DNA of 30,850 nucleotides from Aduncisulcus paluster (lineage: Eukaryota; Fornicata). The notes beneath the pieces were generated by a model, which searched no databases, was not told the DNA's origin, and saw nothing but the letters and a program-made list of their open reading frames with translations. Of the stretch, positions 7,622 through 17,000 are shown in pieces. Both the position numbers and the translations under genes were made by a program. How positions within the stretch are numbered: position 1 is the first letter of the stretch; each line of letters starts with the position of its first letter. Where the stretch lies: contig BQXS01000117.1 in assembly GCA_024181965.1 (NCBI GenBank), forward strand, positions 4,898 to 35,747, read 5' to 3'.

Positions 7622-10285
7622 ATGCTTAAAAAAGTTCGCCAGACGGATAGGGAGCTTAGTGATGATGAATTGAAAGGTATTATTGAATTGGCTAAATCTT
7701 CAACCATTTTACAAAGGTTAGAATTGTATTTCAAGTATAAAGAACAATTATATCAAATATTATCATCCATATCCTCTTCAGATGACCTTAAAATTGAGTC
7801 TGCTAGAATTTCTTTATGTTTTGAGTGTTTACAAAGCTTTATTGGGCCTCTCGGAGATAAATCCTCCTTTTCAAAGAATGGGATTAGTAACTTATGGGAT
7901 TTTTTCGCAAAGATTCTTATGGAAATAGAGTCTGTTATAGAGGGGCCAATTAGTACCTTTTTCTTTCATATATGTGCAAAATATATACAAATATTTAACG
8001 AAAATCATCTTAATTTCTTTATTCGTATAGACTCCTCTCTTAAGAGGATTTTCGAACGTGGAGAGTGGGATATTCTAGATGAATCCCTCGTTCTCTGTGT
8101 TATCGAAACTTGTAAGCATTTGTCGTCGAATCCATTCACACGGGATGCTCTTTTAGATCTGATCCAACCGCATATCGTTCCTTGGTTGGACAGATACACT
8201 TCTTCTCAGTGCATTAGAGAGTGGTTGCTAGTTCTCTGCAATATTACTCTTTTAGAGGGTGACTTTAAACCCTGTCCGCACCGTTGTGAATCATTATTTT
8301 CAATATTTTATCCAATTTTATCCATGATCAAATCCCATTTTAGAAATGAGAAAATTATTGAGGTCATTCACTTTCTTCTCTTACTCTCTCATTTCTGCTG
8401 TTTCTCAGAGGATCGTTCCAAGAAGTGTTATATGCATGTGTATGAATTGCTTCCGGAGTGGATTGCCGAGATCAAGAAGTCAGAATGTTCGACAGGGGTT
8501 GTATATTGGTCCAAGCTATTAGCAATGTTTTCGTGTGTTCCTTCTCTGTTGGAGCAACTCTCGCCCAAATATGACAAAGATATGCAATGGTCGAGTGATA
8601 ATGGCGGTATTGAACGATATGTGTCATCCTTCTTTGAAAATATTCGATCTCAAGCCTCACAAATATCCTCATTTGAAATCGATGGAATTATCCTTCAATG
8701 TATCCAATGTTCCTCCTCTTCTGCTTTATCTAGGCAATTCCACATGTATTGCTTGAGTCTCCAGGGTATTTTTTCACATGCTGTGTCCATTGATGATATT
8801 CGTCTCGATTCTACTCGATTGCTTCTTGCATGCCGGTGTTTATATCATCTCATGGGTGATTTTGAGACTCCCTTGCCTCTTGATGATATGGATGAGTTAT
8901 ATTCCACTTTTATCCGTGACCTTATTCGTATTGAGAAAGTTCTGGGTGATTGTATTTCAGAGTGGTTATTTGGAATATGCTCAAGATACGCGTACATGAA
9001 AGATGATGAGAAACGCAAGGAAATATATGTTACAATTGAGGACTCACTGAGCTCAATTATGGATAAAGGTGAACATGAGACCGTTTCAGACTCCCTTGCT
9101 TCGAAAGTTGTCTCAACTTGTCTAAATATATCATTATGTCTTGATTCTATCGTTCTTGATCCGATGGTAAAGCTTATAAAAACGAAGGTAATTCCTTGGG
9201 TTTATAAGTATTCACACATTTTTGAAGATATTATTAAATTGTTGAATCACCTAACCATCTGCGATTCCGAACAAGATAAAACACATCTAAAAATATCACA
9301 TTGTTCAGATATTGATCATCCTGCTGTTGTTCCGAGTTCTAAAAACAGTGGGTTTCTCACAAGATGTTCAGATATTTTCCCATTATTCAAACATTTATCA
9401 GCGATCATTCGGGCTCGGTTAAGAAGTCGAAAAGGTCGTAATCTTGAGAATATAACGTATATCATTGGTCTTTGTGCCAATTTATGTTGCAATCCAACAT
9501 TTGTCGAACCTATTCATGATCAAATTGAGATGTTCCTTGAAGAATGGTTTGATGCTTTTAGAAGTCAATGGGAAGAAGATTCGAAGAAGTTGGACGATGA
9601 AAGAGTCCCTCGTCAACCATTCGACCTTACTCAATCAGATTGTCAGAGTGGAATGGCCTCTGTCGAAAATGATTTGACAAACTCGATATTCTCTCCTCCA
9701 AAACATTGGACTTCTGAATTCTCCTCTCCAATCATGTTCCATGGAAGTTCATTGAAAAAAGAAGATCTAATGACTCCCCTTGTATCTAATTATGATAAGT
9801 TGGATGTTTCAGTCTCAACCATGTCCATCCACACTCAAGTTCAGAAAGGCATGTTTTGTTGGGCGAAATTGGTTGCCTTACTCACATCTATTCCTAGTCT
9901 CTGTGAGAAACTATCCCCCAAGTATGATTCCCAGATGTCCTGGTGGGTTGACAATGTTGATTTCATCGATGGTGATGGGTCTGGAATTAATTGGTTTCAG
10001 ATGTTTATTGACAACGTTCAAGAAGAAGAACGAACCCAAAGAGTTAAGAAAAGTTTGAAGTTTGATGTTGAGCAAATGATCTCGGGTATTTTGGAAAAGG
10101 AACAGGAAAAGCTAAGGGAAAAAGAGAGGAAGATGGAAGAAACCATTGAAATGGAGGTTCAACGGCGAATGAAAGAAATTCAAGAAACATTGGAGGAAGA
10201 AGAGGAACAAAAAATTGAAATTGGAGAAAAGCGCAAACAAAAAAAAGATTTGTCATCTCATTCTTCGAGTTGCAATTGTATGTGA
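7622..10285 (+). CDS. Internally duplicated helical (HEAT-like) protein, 887 aa
   Basis: Single-exon protein of unknown function. It contains two diverged copies of a roughly 320-430-residue unit: copy 1 at about 19-330 and copy 2 at about 355-780. Matching blocks include GIIELAKSSTILQ with GIILQCIQCSSSSAL, IVPWLDRY with VIPWVYKY, and the best-kept block WSKLLAMFSCVPSLLEQL (296-313) with WAKLVALLTSIPSLCEKL (747-764), each followed by SPKYD, a gap and M-x-W. The helical repeats with small hydrophobic spacing look like an alpha-solenoid. Residues 805-875 form a highly charged coiled coil (EKEQEKLREKERK). The protein ends in CNCM, which fits the length rule of a CaaX prenylation box, though Asn and Cys at the middle positions are not classic. 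Start is the first ATG after an in-frame TAA. No known family was recognised. Confidence 0.85.
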   Translation: MLKKVRQTDRELSDDELKGIIELAKSSTILQRLELYFKYKEQLYQILSSISSSDDLKIESARISLCFECLQSFIGPLGDKSSFSKNGISNLWDFFAKILMEIESVIEGPISTFFFHICAKYIQIFNENHLNFFIRIDSSLKRIFERGEWDILDESLVLCVIETCKHLSSNPFTRDALLDLIQPHIVPWLDRYTSSQCIREWLLVLCNITLLEGDFKPCPHRCESLFSIFYPILSMIKSHFRNEKIIEVIHFLLLLSHFCCFSEDRSKKCYMHVYELLPEWIAEIKKSECSTGVVYWSKLLAMFSCVPSLLEQLSPKYDKDMQWSSDNGGIERYVSSFFENIRSQASQISSFEIDGIILQCIQCSSSSALSRQFHMYCLSLQGIFSHAVSIDDIRLDSTRLLLACRCLYHLMGDFETPLPLDDMDELYSTFIRDLIRIEKVLGDCISEWLFGICSRYAYMKDDEKRKEIYVTIEDSLSSIMDKGEHETVSDSLASKVVSTCLNISLCLDSIVLDPMVKLIKTKVIPWVYKYSHIFEDIIKLLNHLTICDSEQDKTHLKISHCSDIDHPAVVPSSKNSGFLTRCSDIFPLFKHLSAIIRARLRSRKGRNLENITYIIGLCANLCCNPTFVEPIHDQIEMFLEEWFDAFRSQWEEDSKKLDDERVPRQPFDLTQSDCQSGMASVENDLTNSIFSPPKHWTSEFSSPIMFHGSSLKKEDLMTPLVSNYDKLDVSVSTMSIHTQVQKGMFCWAKLVALLTSIPSLCEKLSPKYDSQMSWWVDNVDFIDGDGSGINWFQMFIDNVQEEERTQRVKKSLKFDVEQMISGILEKEQEKLREKERKMEETIEMEVQRRMKEIQETLEEEEEQKIEIGEKRKQKKDLSSHSSSCNCM

Positions 10286-10694
10286 ATACTTGATAGAGTT
10301 TCTAGAGGTACTTTTCTGATCGAAAATGGTATTTTATCTTAATGTCCTCTCTAGAAATTTAGTTGTAGTCAAAATCAATTCTTTTGTGAACTGATCTGTT
10401 CAAGCTCGGTCGATCTTATTAGTGCCCCCCCCATTCAGTGAATGGTACAACGTATAATCGAATCTGATTGATGTGAGATTAATAATATAATATTAATTTT
10501 CTAAAAATGTGTGATTGAACGGGAAGTAAACTGTAATTCTATCGCGCTGAACTGAATAATATCATGTTCTTTCGGTGCCAGGCGATAGTGACCGCCGGCT
10601 GCGACAGATTTTTTTTTCATATTTGGTTTTCCTTTTTCGATGAATCCTTGCTTGCTATTACTGGTTAACGTGATTTGAATTGTTTATTAAAAGA
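10286..10694 (+). ncRNA. Candidate structured ncRNA in intergenic region (weak)
   Basis: This spacer is locally more GC-rich than its surroundings and holds unusual structure. A run of eight C (10425-10432) leads into a perfect 6-bp hairpin CCATTC-AGT-GAATGG (10431-10445). Further on, CTATCGC (10539-10545) pairs with GCGATAG (10582-10588), extended inward by CTG/CAG across a one-base bulge. A GC-rich block GCCGGCTGCG follows, then ACAGA and nine T (10609-10617), which would serve as a Pol III terminator. ACA at 10604-10606 sits three bases before the T-run start end, a spacing seen in H/ACA snoRNAs. No known RNA family was recognised, and the exact ends are unknown; the core is about 10422-10617. 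Confidence 0.22.
10609..10617 (+). terminator. T9 tract, possible Pol III terminator
   Basis: Nine consecutive T directly after a GC-rich, hairpin-containing block. T-runs are common in this AT-rich DNA, so the call depends on the upstream structure being a transcript. Confidence 0.2.
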
Positions 10695-11392
10695 ATGTTG
10701 AATCCAAAACAAATGTATGGTATGATTTTCACAACCAAGATTTCCATGCGGGATACAATATAAGTCTAGATTGAGTTCAAAACATTCTTATCTTCTTTTG
10801 CTATATTTTTTGTTTAGTATTTATCATTGGTGGTTCGTACGTGGGAAAATTATATCTCATTTATCGCTATACTGATCCAGAAATTATTCCGCACGTTCAT
10901 CACCACCGCATTAAAATAGATTTTCGAACAGTCGATTATAAATTTGATGGAATGGGTGAAGATATTAAAACTCGAATATTTCGCGTAAATATTCAACATC
11001 CAACCAAACATTTTCTATCTCGTATCATAAAACTACATGAGTCATTTCCTGTTGCTGTCCTTTGTGCATTTGATGTAACAAGAAAGAGTTCTTGTCAACC
11101 TTTTTTAGCCCATCCTGAAATTTTTAAACAATTGAATCTTTTCAAAATTCCTTTTATGTTTATCGGGACGAAATGTGATTCTTCAATGCCACATGAAATG
11201 TCAAAACAAGATGGTGAATTGTTTGCAGAATCATTTGGATCGCAGTACACTGAAACCTCTGCACTCACTGGCCTAAATGTTAAAATGATCATCGATGAGA
11301 TAATCAAATCTTCCATAACCTCTTGGCGTTACACTGGAGAGGACGAAGTTATAGTTGAAGAGAAGAGAAAAGAACCATCAAAATGTTGGTAA
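10695..11392 (+). CDS. Degenerate Rab-family small GTPase (2 exons)
   Basis: Exon 1 is 10695-10719 (eight codons plus one base) and exon 2 is 10818-11392, giving 199 residues. The long frame alone would begin at GTG inside the P-loop; splicing restores VFIIGGSYVGKLYLIYRY, a Rab-type N-terminus. The fold can be followed through the switch region (IKIDFRTVDYKFDG), a strand/helix carrying VLCAFDVTRKSS, G4 as TKCD (126-129) and G5 as ETSAL (154-158). Key nucleotide-binding elements are changed: the Ser/Thr after the P-loop Lys is Leu (GKL), the switch I Thr is replaced by a basic residue, and the DTAGQ G3 motif is replaced by VNIQHP. The tail ends in SKCW and lacks the CC or CxC prenylation motif. 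Rab GTPases act in vesicle targeting; this copy probably does not hydrolyse GTP normally. IFT-type or Rab-like GTPases are alternatives. Confidence 0.75.
10720..10817 (+). other. Intron of Rab-like gene (98 nt)
   Basis: Donor GTATGA at 10720 and acceptor TTTGTTTAG ending at 10817; phase 1. G|TA makes Val and yields the expected hydrophobic strand before the P-loop. The donor differs from the GTATGT of the other introns at the last base. An alternative donor GTATGG at 10715 breaks the frame. Confidence 0.8.
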
Positions 11393-11510
11393 AATCTGAT
11401 CTGGTTTTCTGGAGAGTTTGGCAACTATTTATTTGCAAATTTCTCATCAATAAAATATACATTAACTATATTGTACTATCGGGACGCCTTCAAAATAAAT
11501 TCTCACCAAG

Positions 11511-11654
11511 ATGAAATGCCATGTTTTGATGATAATACTGTTATTAATAGTTGTACTATTCCTCAGAGGCTCTGAGAAATCATGTTCTGATGTGTGTACG
11601 CAGTTTTTATCGGAATTAAAACTTAATTTTGTTATTTTTATAGTAATATTTTGA
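11511..11654 (+). CDS. Possible small secreted or membrane peptide, 47 aa (weak)
   Basis: A 47-codon ATG frame. It starts MKCH, follows with an uninterrupted stretch of about 14 aliphatic residues (residues 5-18), then a polar Cys-containing centre (SEKSCSDVCTQ) and a second hydrophobic end (NFVIFIVIF). The first part looks like a signal peptide or membrane anchor. T-rich DNA readily gives hydrophobic chance frames, so expression is uncertain. It overlaps the start of the duplicated segment; the post-gap copy lacks the ATG. Confidence 0.2.
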   Translation: MKCHVLMIILLLIVVLFLRGSEKSCSDVCTQFLSELKLNFVIFIVIF

Positions 11655-11800
11655 AATTATTCATGATAAATGATGTTTATTTCATGTTGTCACTTTTTTT
11701 TGAGAAATTTCGATTTTCCCTGAAACACAAACCAATTAACAAAATATGAAACCACCTATCAAATTTCTATTTGATAGAAAGTATCAAATTTCATCAAGTC
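11537..11800 (+). repeat. 264-bp direct duplication, copy A (before gap)
   Basis: Reads the same as 11821-12084 over its whole length by eye, at a constant offset of 284. Ends exactly at the gap. Includes a copy of the start of the 450-residue gene. Confidence 0.95.
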
Positions 11801-11820
11801 NNNNNNNNNNNNNNNNNNNN
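11801..11820. other. Assembly gap (20 N)
   Basis: Twenty N bases between two identical 264-bp ends, consistent with a scaffold join of contigs that overlap but were not merged. Confidence 0.97.
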
Positions 11821-12084
11821 ACTGTTATTAATAGTTGTACTATTCCTCAGAGGCTCTGAGAAATCATGTTCTGATGTGTGTACGCAGTTTTTATCGGAAT
11901 TAAAACTTAATTTTGTTATTTTTATAGTAATATTTTGAAATTATTCATGATAAATGATGTTTATTTCATGTTGTCACTTTTTTTTGAGAAATTTCGATTT
12001 TCCCTGAAACACAAACCAATTAACAAAATATGAAACCACCTATCAAATTTCTATTTGATAGAAAGTATCAAATTTCATCAAGTC
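11821..12084 (+). repeat. 264-bp direct duplication, copy B (after gap)
   Basis: Begins at the first base after the gap and matches 11537-11800. It continues into the complete 450-residue gene, so this copy carries the intact start at 12030. Confidence 0.95.
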
Positions 12085-13382
12085 GTGGGTTCTCTCCCTC
12101 TAATACAAGTTCTCATCTTCATGCTTTGCCTTCAACTTCTTCTCGCCGTAATGAAGCGTTAAGTCATTTTAAAACATATTCGAATATTCCAGTGACTCCT
12201 TTTTCAACAACAAAAGCATTTTTTGGCTCAAAACTGGCTCGAGACTCCGTCTTTGAGGAAGTCAGTGATTTTTCTGGGCTTGTTGATGCTCTTCCTTCGG
12301 CCCCGGGTGATTTTTGGCCTATGGATTCGATAATGAGCCCCCGATTTGCTTTTTATGGATCCCATTCCCAATTGACAGAGCCATGTCTGCATGCTCCTTC
12401 TCTTGATCCTGACTATGACTATCCTCCCTTAATCTACACGACCAGTCATATCAAGGAAGGAGGTGAAAGCTATAACCCCATTCCGGTGGATACTTTCAAT
12501 CCTATTGATTCTTCTTTTCCTGGAAAACAACGATTTTCTTCCTTTGTTCATGCGGATGATACTCAGGAAGAAGATCCATTGGCTGAAGGGGTTCATGATG
12601 ACTTCGAAAAAGAGGAAGAAGAAGAAGACAGCCAGTATAAAGAGTCTTCTGATATGCTTCGAGATGAATCCTCAAGTGATCACAAACATACTTCTAAATC
12701 TAGATATAAGAAGAGAGCTTCATGTGATAGTCATGGATGTAGAAATCCTTTTGTGCATGAAAAGGAATACAACACATCTAAAATGAAAGAAATCCATTTT
12801 ATACTATGTTATCTTTTATTTATGTCATATTTGTTCAAGAAGATTGACAAAGGCAAAAGTCCATACCGTTCCTTATTTTTATATGGATGTTTTTGTGAGA
12901 AATGTGTGGTAAAGGCCAATAAGTTTTGGAATAATTTACTAGATCGAGGATTTGGTGAGAAGAAATGTGGGAAGATTGTTAAAGAATTCAAACTCAAACT
13001 TACAAGTGATGATGGACAACGAACACTCTACTCTCTGATTAGTGAGGTTATTGAAAACTCCAAATTTTCAAAAACAATTGTTGATTCTATGAAAGAAGGG
13101 CTCTTGGAAACATTTTCCCCCATGCTTCACGCAGTTCTTCCTTCGTCTTATTGGAGTGCAAAACACGAGATTGCGAAAAAGAAATTCCCAAAATCGAAGT
13201 CAAAAAAAGTGCCAAAGACATCCGATAAATCCACAAAATTGAAGTCTAAGAGAGAGAAACTCCATGATGATCTTATTAAATCTATTCCTTTGTTTCGAAA
13301 AGAAAAAGAAGTGGATGGTAATATTATTGAATTCTATTGTGTTCCAGAATATCTTAAGTCCCAGGAAAGTAAGATGAAATAG
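12030..13382 (+). CDS. Unrecognised 450-aa protein with basic C-terminal domain
   Basis: Single exon. Residues 1-190 are Ser/Pro/Phe-rich and low in order. About 190-215 is acidic (EKEEEEEDSQYKE). About 255-275 is a hydrophobic segment (FILCYLLFMSYLF) that might be membrane-associated or a buried helix. A cysteine cluster GCFCEKC follows near 287-293. The C-terminal 160 residues look folded (FWNNLLDRGFG, TLYSLISEVIENSKFSK, MKEGLLETFSPMLHAVLPSSYW) and end in a long Lys-rich stretch (KSKSKKVPKTSDKSTKLKSK). No family was recognised. The FxKTIVxSMKEGLLxxFSPML segment is the best query for distant homology. The start codon is followed after 7 bases by a perfect 9-bp hairpin, listed separately. Confidence 0.8.
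   Translation: MKPPIKFLFDRKYQISSSRGFSPSNTSSHLHALPSTSSRRNEALSHFKTYSNIPVTPFSTTKAFFGSKLARDSVFEEVSDFSGLVDALPSAPGDFWPMDSIMSPRFAFYGSHSQLTEPCLHAPSLDPDYDYPPLIYTTSHIKEGGESYNPIPVDTFNPIDSSFPGKQRFSSFVHADDTQEEDPLAEGVHDDFEKEEEEEDSQYKESSDMLRDESSSDHKHTSKSRYKKRASCDSHGCRNPFVHEKEYNTSKMKEIHFILCYLLFMSYLFKKIDKGKSPYRSLFLYGCFCEKCVVKANKFWNNLLDRGFGEKKCGKIVKEFKLKLTSDDGQRTLYSLISEVIENSKFSKTIVDSMKEGLLETFSPMLHAVLPSSYWSAKHEIAKKKFPKSKSKKVPKTSDKSTKLKSKREKLHDDLIKSIPLFRKEKEVDGNIIEFYCVPEYLKSQESKMK
12040..12061 (+). promoter_or_regulatory. Perfect 9-bp hairpin just after the start codon
   Basis: CTATCAAAT, loop TTCT, ATTTGATAG, lying 10 bases into the 450-residue gene. A third copy of TATCAAATTT occurs at 12066-12075. It could affect translation initiation, but a chance origin is quite possible at this AT content. 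Confidence 0.25.
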
Positions 13383-13478
13383 ATTTTCCACAACTGCACT
13401 CGATTTGTTTCTTGATTTATTTGGAAATGAAGTTTTTCTCAATATCTTGATATTTTTTGGCTTTACTTTTACTCATCA

Positions 13479-13509
13479 TTCTCATTATTATTAGTTCTAA
13501 TAATGAGAA
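13479..13509. repeat. Perfect 12-bp inverted repeat, 7-nt loop
   Basis: Arms TTCTCATTATTA (13479-13490) and TAATAATGAGAA (13498-13509) around loop TTAGTTC. It lies about 97 bp past the stop of the 450-residue gene, so it could be a 3' UTR structure. Confidence 0.75.
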
Positions 13510-13552
13510 AAGGATACTGTGGTATTGTTGATTCATGTTTTTCTTTCTGTTT

Positions 13553-13590
13553 CATCTATTTTTAAACATTTTAATCCTGAAAAATAGATG
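13553..13590. repeat. Perfect 11-bp inverted repeat, 16-nt loop
   Basis: Arms CATCTATTTTT (13553-13563) and AAAAATAGATG (13580-13590). It lies 43 bp from the previous inverted repeat. Confidence 0.75.
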
Positions 13591-14036
13591 GTGTGGACAA
13601 ATTCTTTTTTCGATTGGTTTATGGCTCAAGGCTGATCTACTATATAGCCGTAGTTCACAACAAAAACTTTTGCATTGTTATTATCTTTCTCTTGTTCTAT
13701 TGTTTTATTAATATTATTCAATATTGTTAATTCTTTTGCTGAATTTGGTTCTTGTTTCTTATATATATGTTATACTCGAGGACTGCTAATGATAGTTCTT
13801 CTCTCGTCCTTCTTAACAACACTGGTTGTTATTGCTGGGACTTATCTGAAGTTTCTGATTGTTTGTCTTGGAATCTAATCTAACCTTGCGGTATGACAAT
13901 AACTTATAAGACGAGTAAATACTCCACTTGTGCAATAGAATATTCCTTTATTAGCTTGTTTTGATCTAATTTTTGATCTGTTTTATCAAGATATTAATAG
14001 TTATTTATCATGTAGATCTATCCTAGATAACCACAA

Positions 14037-17000
14037 TTATTTTGCTTTTGAAGTTAATTGGGATTTAATGTCTGCAATGGCTATTTTTTTCAAAACTTCT
14101 TCCCAATCTGGACGTACTGAGCTTCGAACGCCGGTCATGTCCATATATCCATCTCCAATGTACAGCCAATCCCTTGAAAGCCCATCTTCTTTATGATCTT
14201 TTGCATAGTCGCTCCAATAGTATGTAAAAGGGGGTTCCATGAGATCTAAATCGCCTTCATGAATACCAATTCCAGCTCCAACAACAGATTTAAGCTTGTC
14301 AATGATGTTAGAAGATGGTTTATAGACATATCTATTGTCCCTTCCTTTCTTTCTAACTTCAGCCAGTTCTTTCATCCTCATCTTTTGTTCATGACGTTGT
14401 TCGCTTGACTCTGAGAGTGAGTCTAACAGTTCCTTGATGCCAGTCGATTCCCCACACATCACCACACATGAGAGAAGTCGGAGTGGGGGGGTAAATTTAT
14501 CAGACATTTTAGTCTTACTTCCCAAAGAAGAATCTGGAGAGAGCATGTAAGGGTTTATCAGAGCATCGCCACCCCAAGATGACACACAGACTTTCTCAGA
14601 GTTCCCAATATATTTCCTATATCCACCAATGTTCATGGTATTCCCATGATCATCTTTGTGAGGGATAGAAAGGAATTGGACCTTGGGATGGGATGAAAGG
14701 AATGCCTTCATCTCAGATCTGAGGTATTGAGGAGAGCAAGAAAGTGAAGAAGGAAGAATAAACACAGAATACTCCATTGAAGGGTCAATAGAGAGTGAAG
14801 TGCATGAAGAAGAACCGGGGACAATTGATTGGGGTGGTCTTGAGGGAAGAGCATGTGATTGATCAAGGAATTCCTTCTTCTTGTCAAGGGCAATCGACAT
14901 TATATGTTCACCTAGGAGGAGATTGGTTGAGTGTTTGGGCTCGAAAAGGGTTGAAGAGGAACTGGGGAGGATTTTAATGATATCTTTGTTGTGTTTAAGT
15001 ATGTATTTGGCACTTCCAGATACAAGAGGGGACACAAACACATCAATTCCACGTAAAGATGGGAACATTTGTGCGGGGCATCCCAATCCAGCACGGAACA
15101 AGGACATGCTTGGGTTTCTTACTCGTTGGTGGAGAGGAAGAGTTGAAAAGGAGTCGAATACTTCAGGAATCTCTTCTTTCTTGCATTTATCTTTGATTTT
15201 CTGTATCATTGATGCAATTTCATCTGCCTCTTCCTCTGAATCCATACCCACTTGGGTGTGGTGAACTAAAACATGTGTGTCGTTATGAGATGGAGTCTCA
15301 AAAATGTTACTATACACAGCAAAACCATCAACAGTTCGTGAAGGAAGCATCACATATACGCAAATATCAGTGTCAGGGTCACTTGCTTCACTTAAGAAGT
15401 TCTGGTCGCGAGCTCCATCGACTGTGCACACCACTCTTGACACAATACTCTCCTTTTCACAGCCTATACAGATGCCACGGCATATGGATAAAGAGGAGGA
15501 GAGAGCCCCAAATGAAGAACAATGAAGGAACACATTTGCACATGATTTTCTCTTGGAAACATGATCTTCAGATTCTTCTTCTTCAATCTTTTTGAGACCA
15601 CTTCCAGCTTCAATCCATGTCTTTGCATGGGTTTTAAGGGCCCGTTTGCAGTGGGTAATGAATGAAGTGCAGGAATCAACATCACATACCTCAATAAAGA
15701 CAGTTTGCATCCTTTGACCATTGACATTTCTAACATTGGCGATATTATCAACACATAACATCAATTTGATCCTTTCACACTTCCGATCGACGTCTAGTTG
15801 ATCTTCTTTGAACCATATAGAAGTCCCCGAGAGTGGAAGAAGGATAGGTGGTTGAGAGATGGGACTGAGAAGAATATGTGTGGAATAGAGGACAATGGCA
15901 CACCGAGAGAAGCACAATGATGACATCAGTTTCTCTTGTGAGCCCATATATGGTGAATGAGATGAGGATTCCATCCATCCTTCCATACAGTGTCTCCCAT
16001 CACACCCAAAAGAACACATACATTCCACAATATTCGGTGACAATGGTTCAGATGTGATGACAAGACGTTTGCCCACAGCAGAACAATCGATGAGTGATGT
16101 TGGAGTGTTATGGAAAAGGACAGGCAGGAGAGATGAACGAACAGAGGGTGAAAAGGCGGAAGGAAACTCTGCAGCAGCGAGAGATGAGTATGTGGATATC
16201 CATGGGTGTGGCACGAGATAAGTATGGCCAACTGAGAGTCGTAAAGAATGGGAATGGCCCATCAGATCAAACTGAGCAACACATTCAAGTTGTTTGAAGA
16301 CAAATTCACCCTTTGAAGAAATGTTCATACATGAAGAGGCACTGGAAACGAATTCTTTCTTTGATTTTGATATGGATGGAACTGGAGAAACGGACCCTTT
16401 CAAGGAAACATGCATCGAAGTAACTTTCTTGGAAGGATCCGAAAAGTCAACAATATTCAATTGGAATCTATCTCCGTCATATTCTTCCTCTTCTTTCTCC
16501 TTCAGTTCCTCCGGGATTGCCAGTTTAACCAGCTGAACACCTGATATTGGTGAACGGATCCGAGATACAATGTCATCTTTCAGTGATCTTTTTGACATCT
16601 CGTGAAAGTGTGAAAAGGAATCAGAAGATCCAATTAAAACTCCATTTTCATCCATTTTAGGACGTTTTGGTAAACCCTCACACACAATTCCCTCCATGGC
16701 AAGGAGAGTTTCCCGTAGTGTACGTAATATGGAATCGACTTCAACCTCATTGCCTTTAAATACTGAAGGATTAGAAAGACACAGAGCAGTTGAAGATGCC
16801 CTAATGGGCAAGTGTGGGTGAGAACAGTCAAGGACGACACTTTCAATAATTGAATTATCTCCGGAAGTATGGCATACAGTGGCACTTCCAGGCTTACAAA
16901 ATCCAATTTCTTTATCATCATGGATTACAAGGAAAGGAGAGGAAAGCTTGGTTGAGATTAATGGAAGTCCACTCCTAACACAGTCGTGGAAAGGTTTATC

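Larger units (their letters stand above)
11393..12029. other. Intergenic region containing assembly gap and duplicated flank
   Basis: Real spacer is probably about 353 bp; the remaining 284 bp is the duplicated 264-bp segment plus 20 N. It contains a small ORF with a signal-peptide-like start (11511-11654) and a duplicate of the first 18 codons of the downstream gene at 11746-11800. Confidence 0.8.
13383..14036. other. Convergent intergenic region with two strong inverted repeats
   Basis: 654 bp between the stops of two convergent genes. It carries two perfect inverted repeats (listed separately). The rest is T-rich; an open frame at 13675-13878 starts with TTG and is composed almost wholly of hydrophobic residues from T-rich codons, so I do not call it. 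No tRNA was seen. Confidence 0.6.

Noticed and set aside
10120-10270. Repeat tract coding Lys/Glu runs
   Set aside because: Ordinary coiled-coil codon repetition at the end of the 887-residue protein; no exact nucleotide repeat.
13675-13878. 67-codon hydrophobic ORF
   Set aside because: Starts with TTG, and its hydrophobicity comes from T-rich DNA.
14881-15595. Two plus-strand ORFs of 127-128 codons
   Set aside because: They lie wholly inside and antisense to the continuous 1191-residue gene, have low-complexity mixed composition and no recognisable domain.
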